Shown here one piece after another: positions 8,543-17,230 of a stretch of DNA of 64,000 nucleotides (its first letter is position 1; each line of letters starts with the position of its first letter). A model generated the notes under the pieces. That model was given only the letters and a program-made list of their open reading frames with translations. It had not been told where the DNA came from and did not search any database. The stretch is taken from contig JAHBXI010000003.1 in NCBI GenBank assembly GCA_019636515.1, forward strand, positions 496,001 to 560,000. The letters run 5' to 3'. The stretch comes from Phycisphaeraceae bacterium. GTDB lineage: Bacteria > Planctomycetota > Phycisphaerae > Phycisphaerales > UBA1924. Both the position numbers and the translations under genes were made by a program.

Positions 8543-9522
8543 GTCGTCGCTTTGGCCCGTGGATCTCGGAAGGCCTCGGGCGTGGACGGCCGGTCTTGAT
8601 TGGCGCGTCGGTGCTGCTCGCGGGATGCTCGGGTCCGGTGAAAAAGCAAGACGAGGCGGGGGTCCTGGCCGAGCCTCCGCCCCCGGCGCGGGTGGTGTGT
8701 GCCCCGCACAACGAGGGGGTCGAGGCTCTCGATCGTGTGTGGGCACGGACGGAACTGCGACTGACGGCGCCGGACGGGGACCAGGGGCCGGTGGACGAGA
8801 CGGCGGAGGGCCATTTCCAGTTCGCGCGGCCGGGGCAGGTCTCGCTCACGGTGAGCAAGGTGGGCGAGACGTATTTTTGCCTGGGATCCGGGGCCGAGCG
8901 GTACTGGTGGATGGACCTGCGCCGGCCGCGGTGGGCGCTGATCGGGGATCTCTCGCGGGCGACTCCCGAGGCGGTCGCGCTGCTGGGTGTTCCGGTGCAT
9001 CCGGTCGACCTGATCGACCTGGTCGGGATCCTGCCGATCGAGCCTTCGGACGGCGAGGCGTCGTGGTCGGCGGATGGTCGGAGCGTCGTGGTGTCTTCGC
9101 CGGGACGCTGGGGGACCACTCGCCAGTGGGTCTTCTCGGCGGGCGACTGGAGGCTTGAGGGCGTGCGGATCCTGGATGAGCGTGGGGAGGTCCGGTGCGA
9201 GTCGTCGTTGGCGGGGGCTTCGCGGGTGGAGTTCCGGGACGATCCATCGCGGATCGCGGTGGTTCCCACGCGGGTGACGGTGCGAGTCCCCGAGAGCCGG
9301 ACGACGATCTCGATCCGTCTGTACGACCCGCAGAACCGGGGGACGGGGATGAACATGGCGGTGTTCAACCCGGATCACCTCGTTCGTGCGTACAACATCC
9401 CCGCCGACTCGGTGGGATCGATGGAGGAGGCGGCGAGTCGAGCGGCGGCACGGAAGTCGGCCGCCAGGCCGGAGGATGCGCCGTTCGAGCGGGACCCTCC
9501 CGCCGGGACGAAAGGTCCATGA
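8539..9522 (+). CDS. Predicted lipoprotein, unknown function
   Basis: 327 residues, GTG start overlapping the previous stop (GTGA). Signal peptide with lipobox LLAGC (Cys about 30). The mature part is rich in beta-strand patterns (VWARTELRLTAPDGD, GHFQFARPGQVSLTVSKVGE) reminiscent of LolA/LolB-like outer-membrane lipoprotein-sorting folds, but this similarity is by eye only. The tail is charged and Ala-rich. The stop overlaps the next start (ATGA), so it is probably co-translated with the RDD-domain protein. Confidence 0.6.
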   Translation: MSRRFGPWISEGLGRGRPVLIGASVLLAGCSGPVKKQDEAGVLAEPPPPARVVCAPHNEGVEALDRVWARTELRLTAPDGDQGPVDETAEGHFQFARPGQVSLTVSKVGETYFCLGSGAERYWWMDLRRPRWALIGDLSRATPEAVALLGVPVHPVDLIDLVGILPIEPSDGEASWSADGRSVVVSSPGRWGTTRQWVFSAGDWRLEGVRILDERGEVRCESSLAGASRVEFRDDPSRIAVVPTRVTVRVPESRTTISIRLYDPQNRGTGMNMAVFNPDHLVRAYNIPADSVGSMEEAASRAAARKSAARPEDAPFERDPPAGTKGP

Positions 9523-11294
9523 CTGACTCTCCGAGGATGTTGTACGCTCGCCTCGCGGCGGTGGTGCTGATCCTTCTGATGGCGTCGTCGGCGTCCGGGA
9601 TTCCGGCGGCGTCGGGGACGCCCGGAAACTCGATCCTGCCGGGAACAAGCGCGGTGAGCGTGGCTCGACCGGGTGCTCCATCGCACGGGTGGATCGTGGC
9701 CCAGTCCGGACCCCGGTGGGCCCTGGTGCATGTCCCGCCGAGGGAGTCGGGCTTTGAAGGCACGCGAGCCGCGCTCGTGGCGTCGGGTGGAAGCGTGCGG
9801 ATGGCGTTGACGCTCTCCGCGTCCCCGGTGGCGGCGGCGGCGGCGGGTGACCGCGTGTACCTGATCTTTGAGACCCGCGATCGGTCGGATCGCGTGACCA
9901 GGCGCGACGTGTCGTCGATGACCGCCGTTCGTTCCGGTCTCGGGGCTTTGTGGCGATTTGATCCCGAAGGGGGCTTGACGGCGCTTGCGATGCTTCCATC
10001 GGAAGGGACCGTGGTCGGGTTCGCGTGCCTGGGGCAAGACCCCGTGGTGGTGCTCGACGACGAGGGGGTCGCGAACCCTTCCGGCCCGCGGATCGGCGTG
10101 CTTTACCGTGGGAAGTGGGCCTGGTCCCCGCTGGAACCGGCCATCGCGGGCGCGGTGCGGGCCGCCCCGGGCCGGGTTCGGGTTGTGTCGATGCGGTCGG
10201 GTGTTGGCGTGCTGGTGGCTCCGGTCGGGGGTGATTTTCTGCTGTGGACGGGTACGTTCCATGCCGGGGATTTCGAGGCCAGGCCGGCGATGGTGTTCGA
10301 TGAAGAGGCGCCGCTGTTCCCGGCGACGCCATCGCCGGGAGCGTCGCGGGAGCCGCGAGCGGCGTGGACCTGGAATTCGCGCCGGCTGGCGGTCGGCCCG
10401 GCCTTGGCCGGTGACCCGGCCCGGGGCATGGCGCTCGAGTGCGCGGGATCGCTCCTTTGGATCCAGCCTTTGGCGGAGGGGCGCGTTGAGGTCTACGAAC
10501 TTTCGGAGCGTGTGCCTGCCCGGATCGCGTCGTTCGATGACGTCTCGCTGCCGATCGCGGTGACAAGCCTTGAAAGCCAGGGGCGGGTGGTGATGGCCTG
10601 GTCACGTCTGGATGGGGGATCGGCGGGATCGGCGTCATTCGAGTCCTCGGCCGCGAAGCGGACTCACGAGGCCCGGGAGTTCTCGGCCTCGACCGGGCGT
10701 GTGCTGTACCACGGGCCGGCGCGAAGCCTTGGCCCGGTGACGCCCAACGACCTTCGCGTGCTTTCGACCGCGCTGCTGATCACGATGGGGGTGGCCCTGG
10801 TGCTGGTCCTGCGTCCCGATCCGAAGGACGCCGTGGTGACCATTCCCGTCGGCACCGCGCTGTGCGAGCCGGTTCGCCGCATGCTCGCGGCGGCGATCGA
10901 CGGGGTCCTTTCGTGGTGGATGGCGTCAACGCTTCTGGGCCTTGAGTTCTTTCAGGGGCTGTCGCCGGCGGCGATCATCGCGGGCTGGGCATGGCCGGTC
11001 TCGGTGACGACGCTGGTCGTCGGTATGGTGATCGGAACGATCGGGGAATGGCGGACGGGGCGCACGCCGGGCAAGATGATCGCGGGGTGCGAGGTCGTTT
11101 CATCGAACACGGATACGGCTTCGGGCGCGATGCCTCGGCCCGATCTTCTCCGGGCGTTGATTCGCAACGCGATCAAGTGGCTTCTTCCGCCGGTGGCGAT
11201 GCTGGGCTTGTTCGACCATCAGGGCCGCCATCGAGCCGACATGATGGCCCGGACGATCGTGGTCATTCGGATCGACGCGGAACCCTCCGAGTAA
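9519..11294 (+). CDS. Exported beta-rich protein with C-terminal RDD membrane domain
   Basis: 591 residues; the start overlaps the lipoprotein stop (ATGA). Residues 1-25 are a signal peptide. A long extracytoplasmic part (about 30-400) has repeated beta-strand segments that could form a propeller-like fold. A helix near residue 410 crosses the membrane, followed by an RDD domain: RRMLAAAIDGVLSWW holds the conserved R and D, and EWRTGRTPGKMI is the conserved loop before the last helices. RDD proteins are often transport-related, but the role here is unknown. It ends the three-gene run; a 287-base gap follows before the flagellar region. Confidence 0.7.
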   Translation: MTDSPRMLYARLAAVVLILLMASSASGIPAASGTPGNSILPGTSAVSVARPGAPSHGWIVAQSGPRWALVHVPPRESGFEGTRAALVASGGSVRMALTLSASPVAAAAAGDRVYLIFETRDRSDRVTRRDVSSMTAVRSGLGALWRFDPEGGLTALAMLPSEGTVVGFACLGQDPVVVLDDEGVANPSGPRIGVLYRGKWAWSPLEPAIAGAVRAAPGRVRVVSMRSGVGVLVAPVGGDFLLWTGTFHAGDFEARPAMVFDEEAPLFPATPSPGASREPRAAWTWNSRRLAVGPALAGDPARGMALECAGSLLWIQPLAEGRVEVYELSERVPARIASFDDVSLPIAVTSLESQGRVVMAWSRLDGGSAGSASFESSAAKRTHEAREFSASTGRVLYHGPARSLGPVTPNDLRVLSTALLITMGVALVLVLRPDPKDAVVTIPVGTALCEPVRRMLAAAIDGVLSWWMASTLLGLEFFQGLSPAAIIAGWAWPVSVTTLVVGMVIGTIGEWRTGRTPGKMIAGCEVVSSNTDTASGAMPRPDLLRALIRNAIKWLLPPVAMLGLFDHQGRHRADMMARTIVVIRIDAEPSE

Positions 11295-11315
11295 GCACGC
11301 GATCGGTGTTTGGAG

Positions 11316-11390
11316 GGGTCGCCGCGAGCCGGTTTGGTCGTGCGGTGTGATGCGCAAAGTTCGCCGATGTCAGTGAAGGGTCGCCGCGAG
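11316..11390 (+). repeat. 13-bp direct repeat upstream of the flagellar region
   Basis: GGGTCGCCGCGAG occurs at 11316-11328 and again, identically, at 11378-11390, 62 bases apart start to start, inside the 287-base gap before the first gene of the flagellar region. The second copy is followed by CCGATAA. Paired copies in a leader could be operator sites, but chance in GC-rich DNA is possible. Confidence 0.35.
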
Positions 11391-11581
11391 ATCATCCGAT
11401 AACGGTGTTGATTGCGGGTTTCAAGCCGGGTGAATCCTGCGCGTCGTGTCGGATTCTGAATGGGCCTGCCGACCCGACGGCTTGAAATACCGACTCGTTG
11501 TATGGGGGTGGAATCCGGTTTGTCGCCGCCGGGCATGGATGCCTGTCGCGGAGGTCGTGGTTCGCGTTCGGGCACGCAGGG

Positions 11582-14092
11582 ATGGACGCCGTGTCTCAGA
11601 ATGACTCAACTCCAGGAGCCAAGGGACCGCCGGTGGCGGGCGCACGTTCGTCGTGGCGTCTGGCGTGGCGGTTGCCGGCGCTGGTGCTTGGCGTGACGGC
11701 GCTGGTCGCGGGCTCGATCCATGCGTTTCGAACGGCTCCGCTGCCGGACTTTCCGTCCGCGATCGCCGAGGCGGAGTCGCTGGTGGATCGCCAGGAGTAC
11801 GAGCGGGCGATCGATCACGTCAACACCCTTGTGTTTCCTTCGATCACCCGGGGGCTGGTGCCCGAGGACCAGGTTCGGCGTTTTCACCTGGTGATCGCCC
11901 GGTCCATCGCGCGCGGGCAGCGGGCACGAGGGCTGAACGTGGAGGCGAACCACAAGCACGCGATCGCGGCGTACGAGAAGGCCCGTGCGATGGGGCTGGT
12001 GTTGACGGGGGATGACACCGCGGACGTGGCCGAGTCTCACCTGGCGCTGGGCGATTTTGACGCGGCGCTGGAGTGGGCCTCGCGGATCCCGTCGTCGCTG
12101 CGGTCGAGGAAGGACGCGGTGAACCGCCGGGTGATCCTGCGGACGCTCGCGGGTCCGCGTGACCAGCGTTCTCGCGCGGTGGAGATGATCGGGGGCATGC
12201 TGTCGGACCCGGACCTTCCGGTGCCCGAGCGGGTGTGGGCGTTGTGCCGCCAGGCGGACCTCCTGATCGACCGTGGACTTCCCGGGGATGCGATCGACAA
12301 GTTGCTGCGGGCGATGCCGCGGCTGCCGACGGAGGGTCACGCGGCGGAGATGGGAGAATTGCACCTTTGCCTGGCTCGGGCGTACATGGATACCCGTTCG
12401 TACCCGGAAGCGTCGGCTCAACTCGAGCGGGCGGCCGAACTGGTGCCGCCGGCGGATTCGTCGCGGGCGAGGATCGACCTGCTGGCGGGCCGGATCCACG
12501 AGACGCGGAACGAACTGGCCGAATCGCGTGAGCGGTACCAGAGGGTAACGTCGGATTTCGCCGACTCTCCGGAGGAAATGGAGGCGCTGCTGGGTCTGGC
12601 GGGCGTCTACGCGCAGCGTGATGAGCACGCGGAAGCGGCGGATACCTACGCGACGCTGGTGGTGCGGCTGGTGAACGGCGCGAAGCACCAGGCGGTGACG
12701 CCCGCGGCGGTCTCCGGGAGCCTGATGTCGCGGTTCCGGGAGCGATTCGACGCCGAGGACGATCCGACGGCGCATCGGTACTCGACGATGGCGGAGGACC
12801 TTTTCGGCGCCGACCAGGCGCCCGACGAAGTGATCCGGGGACAGGCGGAGGTCAACCGCCGCCTGGCCCGGCGGCTGATCGGCGACGCCGCGTCGGGGAT
12901 GGCGATGCTTGAACTCGATCCCGCGACGCTGGCGCAGGCGCGGCGACATTACCGTTCGGCGGCGAAGTATTTCCGGATCATGGCGGATCGAACGGTGGTG
13001 ACGGACCAGGCCGAGTACCAGGCCTCGCTGTGGTCGTCGGCGGATTGCTTTGATCGGTCGGGCGATCGAGAGGAATCGATCATGGCGTTCGACGAGTTCT
13101 CGAGGAGTTTCCCCGAGGATCCGAGGCAGCCCGAGGCGATGTTCCGCCTGGCCGAGGCGTACAAGGCCCAGGGTGAACTTGAGCAGGCTTCCCGGCTGTA
13201 CCGCGCGTTGATCGACGAGCAGGAACGGGGCGGGCGGGCGACGGCCGGTCCGTTTGCCGACGCGAGTTATGTTCCGCTGGCGCAGACGTACCTTCTCGAC
13301 AACGACCCGGGGAACGACCAGGAGGCGCTGGAGAAACTGCTCGAAGTGGCGGGCGGTCGCCTGGGGGGGACGAGCACCGAGAGTTTCCGTGAAGCGGTGA
13401 TCGAACTGGGGAACGTGTATTTTCTGACGGGGCGGTACGAGCAGGGGATCGAGCGCCTGCGCGAGGCGCTGGCGAGATATCCGGACGACCCTCGGGCGGA
13501 CCAGTTGCGATTCCGCCTGGCGGAGTGCAACCGCCTTTCAGCGCTGGCGGTCGAGAAGGAACTGGGCGAGGCGATGCCCGACGGTCGGCGGCGCGAACTG
13601 ACCGCGGCGCGTGAGGCGCGGCTTCGAGACGCGGCGGCGGTCTACGAGGATGTTCGCCGAAGGCTCGAGATGAAAGACGCGAGGCGGCGGAGCGCGATGG
13701 ACGACCTGATGCTCCGCAACGCGGGTTTTTACGTGGCTGATTGCGCGTTTGATCTGGGTCAGTACGAAACGGCGATCCGCCTGTACGACGCGGCTCGCGA
13801 GCGGTACCCGAAGGATCCCGCGTCGCTGGTCGCGCTGGCGCAGATCGTCAGCGCGCACCTTCGGCAGGGAGATGTTCGCCGCGCGGCGACGGCCAACGAG
13901 CGGGCGCGGAGGTTTTACGCGAGTCTGCCCGATGAATCGTGGAATGATCCGCACCTGCCGATGACGCGGCGCGAGTGGGAGCGGTGGATCGACGCGACGG
14001 CGAGGCTCGCGGCGACGCCGGGCGACGGAGAGTCCGACAGGATTCTCTCCGAGACCAGGACGACGGCGGGCGTGTCCGAGCCCAACGGATAG
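11582..14092 (+). CDS. Membrane-anchored TPR-repeat protein at head of flagellar region
   Basis: 836 residues. The start at 11582 (MDAVSQND) is chosen over an upstream frame because the residues before it are unlike protein. One membrane helix lies at about residues 27-45, then a long alpha-helical region of TPR repeats, e.g. AIDHVNTLVFPSITRG, AAEMGELHLCLARAYMDTRSYPEA (two adjacent helices), QPEAMFRLAEAYKAQGELEQ and YFLTGRYEQGIERLREALAR. It is probably anchored in the inner membrane with TPRs in the periplasm, where such proteins scaffold envelope complexes. It is 47 bases upstream of the FlgN-like gene, so may be co-expressed with flagellar genes. No specific flagellar role is known to me. 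Confidence 0.75.
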   Translation: MDAVSQNDSTPGAKGPPVAGARSSWRLAWRLPALVLGVTALVAGSIHAFRTAPLPDFPSAIAEAESLVDRQEYERAIDHVNTLVFPSITRGLVPEDQVRRFHLVIARSIARGQRARGLNVEANHKHAIAAYEKARAMGLVLTGDDTADVAESHLALGDFDAALEWASRIPSSLRSRKDAVNRRVILRTLAGPRDQRSRAVEMIGGMLSDPDLPVPERVWALCRQADLLIDRGLPGDAIDKLLRAMPRLPTEGHAAEMGELHLCLARAYMDTRSYPEASAQLERAAELVPPADSSRARIDLLAGRIHETRNELAESRERYQRVTSDFADSPEEMEALLGLAGVYAQRDEHAEAADTYATLVVRLVNGAKHQAVTPAAVSGSLMSRFRERFDAEDDPTAHRYSTMAEDLFGADQAPDEVIRGQAEVNRRLARRLIGDAASGMAMLELDPATLAQARRHYRSAAKYFRIMADRTVVTDQAEYQASLWSSADCFDRSGDREESIMAFDEFSRSFPEDPRQPEAMFRLAEAYKAQGELEQASRLYRALIDEQERGGRATAGPFADASYVPLAQTYLLDNDPGNDQEALEKLLEVAGGRLGGTSTESFREAVIELGNVYFLTGRYEQGIERLREALARYPDDPRADQLRFRLAECNRLSALAVEKELGEAMPDGRRRELTAAREARLRDAAAVYEDVRRRLEMKDARRRSAMDDLMLRNAGFYVADCAFDLGQYETAIRLYDAARERYPKDPASLVALAQIVSAHLRQGDVRRAATANERARRFYASLPDESWNDPHLPMTRREWERWIDATARLAATPGDGESDRILSETRTTAGVSEPNG

Positions 14093-14139
14093 ATGTTTGA
14101 GAGTCAATCGCCGCGGAGCGGCGGGATGGAGTGGTCAGG

Positions 14140-14655
14140 ATGACCGAGCACACGGGCGGCCAAACTCGCGAATCGCACGGCGGTCTTGGCGCGGGCGTCC
14201 GGCCGCCGGCGATCGGATTTCCCGCGGTCGAGCGTCTGCTCGAGGCCCAGCGTGTTCTGTACGTGGAACTCGACGCGCTGAGCCGTCGGCAGGCGGACCT
14301 GATCGAGTCGGAGGCGACCGACGAACTTCTCGGCGTGCTTGGGAAACGCCAGGAGGTCCTGGATCGAATCCAGGCGGTCAACGACGCGATCGCCCCGGTG
14401 CGAGCCAACTGGCGGGGGTTTCTCGAGACGATTGCCCAGGACCAGCGTGCCCGTCTTGGCTCGAAGGTGGACGCGATCACGTCGTTGATCGAGGCGATTA
14501 CGTCCCGTGACAACGCGGATCGGCGGATGATGATCGAGGGTCGAGATCGCCTCGCGACCGAACTGGCGGGCGTGGACAAAGCCCGAGCGGCGGCCGGGGC
14601 CTACGGGGTCCGGTCGGCGGGCGGGCGTCCCGTGTACCAGGACCGGGAGGCGTGA
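14140..14655 (+). CDS. flgN: FlgN-like flagellar export chaperone
   Basis: 171 residues, almost all alpha-helical with a heptad-like central part (LYVELDALSRRQADLIES, LLGVLGKRQEVLDRIQAV), the length and pattern of FlgN, which keeps hook-filament junction proteins FlgK/FlgL export-ready. The ATG is preferred because GGAG sits 8 bases upstream. Primary sequence of FlgN is poorly conserved, so the call rests on helices, length and position in front of flagellar regulators. The stop overlaps the kinase start (GTGA). flgK and flgL themselves are not in the window. Confidence 0.6.
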   Translation: MTEHTGGQTRESHGGLGAGVRPPAIGFPAVERLLEAQRVLYVELDALSRRQADLIESEATDELLGVLGKRQEVLDRIQAVNDAIAPVRANWRGFLETIAQDQRARLGSKVDAITSLIEAITSRDNADRRMMIEGRDRLATELAGVDKARAAAGAYGVRSAGGRPVYQDREA

Positions 14656-15608
14656 TGGCCAGTGCGGCGACGGAGATTTCCTGCAACGGGCCAGACGCGA
14701 CCGCGGGGGCGGCCGGGCGGGTCTCTCCGGCGGACCTTGCGGAACTGATCGGCGAGTTCAACAACGTCACGGCGAGGCTCCATACGACGCACCAGCGCCT
14801 GCACGCCGAGGTCGCGAGGCTGATGGATGAACTGAGGCGGGCGAACGAGCAACTGGAGCGTTCTCGGCGTCTGGCGGCGCTTGGGGAGATGGCGGCGGGG
14901 ATTGCGCACGAGGTCCGCAACCCGCTTGGATCGATCCGTCTGTACGCCCGGATGCTCGTCGAGGATCTCTCGGATCGTCCCGAGGAGCGTGCCACGGTCC
15001 GCAAGATCGACTCGGCGGCGGTGGGGCTGGCGTGCGTGGTGGAAGACATGCTGATGTTCGCGCGGGAGTTTCGTGTGCGGTGCTCGCCGACGCGGGCGGA
15101 GGACCTGTTCGAGTCGGCGATCGCGGCGTGCCGGGAGGAGGGCTTGCCCGGTATCGAGGCGGTGCGGTTTGTGATCGTTGGCGAGGGCGAGTTCGCCGGG
15201 GTCGATCGGGCGTTGATGACACGGGCGCTGGTCAACCTGGTGCGCAACTCCGTGCAGGCGATGGACGAGGCCGGGTCGTCGGTTCGTGAGGTGACACTGG
15301 AGGCGGAGCGGTCGTGCGACGGGTTCGTGATGCGGGCGAGCGACACCGGGCCGGGGGCGCCCCCGGAGGTGACGGATCGGATGTTCAACCCGTTTTTCAC
15401 GACGCGGCAGACCGGGACGGGGCTGGGGCTGGCGATTGTTCATCGGATCGTGGAGGCCCATGGCGGCCAGGTGACGGTGCGCAACGCCCCGGCGGGCGGG
15501 GCGACCGTTGAGATCAGGGTTCCCGACGCGGCCGTGGTCGCGTCGCTTGGAGCAGGCGACGAATCGCCCGGGCATGCCGCCGCGGGCGCAGGGGAGACCT
15601 TCGCATGA
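14652..15608 (+). CDS. Cytoplasmic sensor histidine kinase (FlrB/FleS/NtrB type)
   Basis: 318 residues, no membrane helix and no obvious PAS domain. An N-terminal coiled coil (about 45-75) leads into the H-box AHEVRNPLGS with phospho-acceptor His about 86. The ATPase part shows the N-box LVNLVRNSVQAM, G1 DTGPG, and F/G2 NPFFTTRQTGTGLGLAI. It presumably phosphorylates the adjacent response regulator, whose start overlaps its stop (ATGA). Gene order and architecture match flagellar kinases FlrB, FleS and FlgS, which sense assembly of the export apparatus or basal body; that input is inferred, not seen. Confidence 0.85.
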   Translation: MMASAATEISCNGPDATAGAAGRVSPADLAELIGEFNNVTARLHTTHQRLHAEVARLMDELRRANEQLERSRRLAALGEMAAGIAHEVRNPLGSIRLYARMLVEDLSDRPEERATVRKIDSAAVGLACVVEDMLMFAREFRVRCSPTRAEDLFESAIAACREEGLPGIEAVRFVIVGEGEFAGVDRALMTRALVNLVRNSVQAMDEAGSSVREVTLEAERSCDGFVMRASDTGPGAPPEVTDRMFNPFFTTRQTGTGLGLAIVHRIVEAHGGQVTVRNAPAGGATVEIRVPDAAVVASLGAGDESPGHAAAGAGETFA

Positions 15609-17185
15609 GGACGGTTCTGGTCGTGGACGACAAGGAAATGATGCGTGACAGCGTGGCGGCGACGCTCCGTCGGGCGGGGATGGAGGTTCGGACGGCGTGT
15701 GACGGGAACGCCGCGATCGAGGCGATCACGGCGCGCAAACCCGACGCGGTGATCACGGACCAGAAGATGCCCGGCCTGAGCGGCATCGAACTGCTCGAGC
15801 AGATACGCCGGATCGATGAGGACCTTCCGGTGGTGGTCATGACGGCGTTCGGGTCGATCGAGACGGCGGTCCGGGCCATGCGTCTGGGGGCCTTTGACTA
15901 CCTGACCAAGCCTTTCGAAGGCGATGAACTCATCATCACGGCCAAGCGGGCGATCGACCACGGGCGACTTCTTCGTGACAACGCCTTGCTGCGGGCCGCG
16001 GCACGTCCGGAGGCTGAATCGTGCGTGGCGATGGCGTCCGGGGGGGCCGGGGGGGCCGGGGTTACGATCCCGGATTCGGCCGTGGGTCGTCGGGGGGTCG
16101 GCCGACTGATCGGCTCTTCGCCCGCGATGCGGGACCTTCGCGGGCAGGTCGAAGCGGTCGCGGCCTCCCAGGGGACGGTGCTGGTGTGCGGGGAGTCGGG
16201 CGTCGGCAAAGAGGTCGTGGCCCGGGCGGTGCATGAGAACAGCACCAGGGCGACGGGTCCGTTCCTGGCGGTCAACTGTGCGGCGCTCTCGGAATCGCTC
16301 CTGGAGAGCGAACTGTTCGGGCATGAGCGTGGAGCGTTCACCGGGGCGGAAAAGACTCGCAAGGGCCGGTTCGAACTGGCCGACGGGGGCACGCTGCTGC
16401 TGGACGAGGTTTCGGAGGTCCCGCCGCCGATCCAGGCCAAACTCCTGCGGGTGCTGCAGGAGCGGGCCTTCGAGCGGGTCGGGTCGAGCATCACCATCGG
16501 GGTGGACGTACGGCTCGTGGCGACAAGCAACCGGGACCTTGGCCGGTCGATCGATGATGGTGAATTCCGCCAGGACCTGTTCTTCCGGCTCAACGTGCTG
16601 CCGATCCATGTTCCCCCATTGCGTGAGCGGCGCGAGGACATTCCCGAACTGGTGGCGTCGTTCATGGATGAGATTCGGCGTCGCGAAGGCCGCGGGGCGG
16701 CGAGGATCGAGCCGGGCGCGATGGCCCTGCTCCGCGAGTACCACTGGCCCGGAAACGTGCGTGAACTTCAGAACATTTGCGAGCGTGCGATCGTGCTCAG
16801 CGCGGTTGATCGCCACGGATCGCGAGAATCGGTGATTGGCCGGGGACTGATCGAACCGTGGCTGGGCCGATCGGTGGAGGTCCGTCCGTTGGGCGGTGGC
16901 GAGCCCCCGCGGGCCGTGGCGGCCGTGAACGGGACCCACGGAGGGCCATCCCCGCTTTCCCCGCCATTTCAGGCGTCCCCGGCAACCCCCACGACACCGG
17001 CAACCCCCACGGCCCAGACGCCCCGGACGCTTGAGGAGATCGAGCGGGATGCGATCGTTCAGACGCTGGTCCGGCACAAGGGACACCGCCAGCGGACGGC
17101 GGTTGCCCTGGGGATCGGGGTGCGGACTCTGGGACTCAAGTTGAAGCGATGGAAGCAGTTGCAATTGGTCGAGCCGGGGCTGTGA
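15605..17185 (+). CDS. Sigma-54-dependent response regulator (FlrC/FleR/FlgR type)
   Basis: 526 residues. Receiver domain with phospho-acceptor Asp52 (VITDQKMPG) and conserved Lys in LTKPF. A Gly-rich linker follows. The AAA+ domain has Walker A GESGVGKE (about 196), the sigma-54-contacting GAFTGA loop (about 244) and Walker B GGTLLLDEVSE. After a Pro/Thr-rich linker comes a Fis-type helix-turn-helix (RTAVALGIGVRTLGLKLKRW). It would activate sigma-54 promoters of flagellar genes when phosphorylated by the upstream kinase. The linker DNA carries two tandem G7 runs (16040-16062), potentially slippage-prone. flgB starts 45 bases downstream. Confidence 0.9.
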   Translation: MRTVLVVDDKEMMRDSVAATLRRAGMEVRTACDGNAAIEAITARKPDAVITDQKMPGLSGIELLEQIRRIDEDLPVVVMTAFGSIETAVRAMRLGAFDYLTKPFEGDELIITAKRAIDHGRLLRDNALLRAAARPEAESCVAMASGGAGGAGVTIPDSAVGRRGVGRLIGSSPAMRDLRGQVEAVAASQGTVLVCGESGVGKEVVARAVHENSTRATGPFLAVNCAALSESLLESELFGHERGAFTGAEKTRKGRFELADGGTLLLDEVSEVPPPIQAKLLRVLQERAFERVGSSITIGVDVRLVATSNRDLGRSIDDGEFRQDLFFRLNVLPIHVPPLRERREDIPELVASFMDEIRRREGRGAARIEPGAMALLREYHWPGNVRELQNICERAIVLSAVDRHGSRESVIGRGLIEPWLGRSVEVRPLGGGEPPRAVAAVNGTHGGPSPLSPPFQASPATPTTPATPTAQTPRTLEEIERDAIVQTLVRHKGHRQRTAVALGIGVRTLGLKLKRWKQLQLVEPGL

Positions 17186-17230
17186 CCGTGTGGCTGGAGG
17201 TCGGCCCGCCGTTTGCGGAAGGGGAGTCGG

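Noticed and set aside
8311-10638. Long minus-strand open frame opposite the lipoprotein and RDD genes
   Set aside because: Shadow composition (Arg, Pro, Thr, Ser); plus strand shows lipobox, RDD motifs and stop/start overlaps.
11396-11402. CCGATAA boxes resembling sigma-28 -10 elements (also at 7608, 37903, 40186 and 40262)
   Set aside because: None has a TAAA-like -35 at 15-16 bases; the heptamer recurs in unrelated places, so chance is likely.
16970-17020. Repeats of CCGGCAACCCCCACG in the regulator gene
   Set aside because: Codes for a Pro/Thr linker before the DNA-binding domain; normal inter-domain low complexity.
17186-17230. Possible sigma-54 -24/-12 element before flgB
   Set aside because: Only the GG-N10-GC spacing fits; the flanking TGGCAC and TTGC bases are not present.
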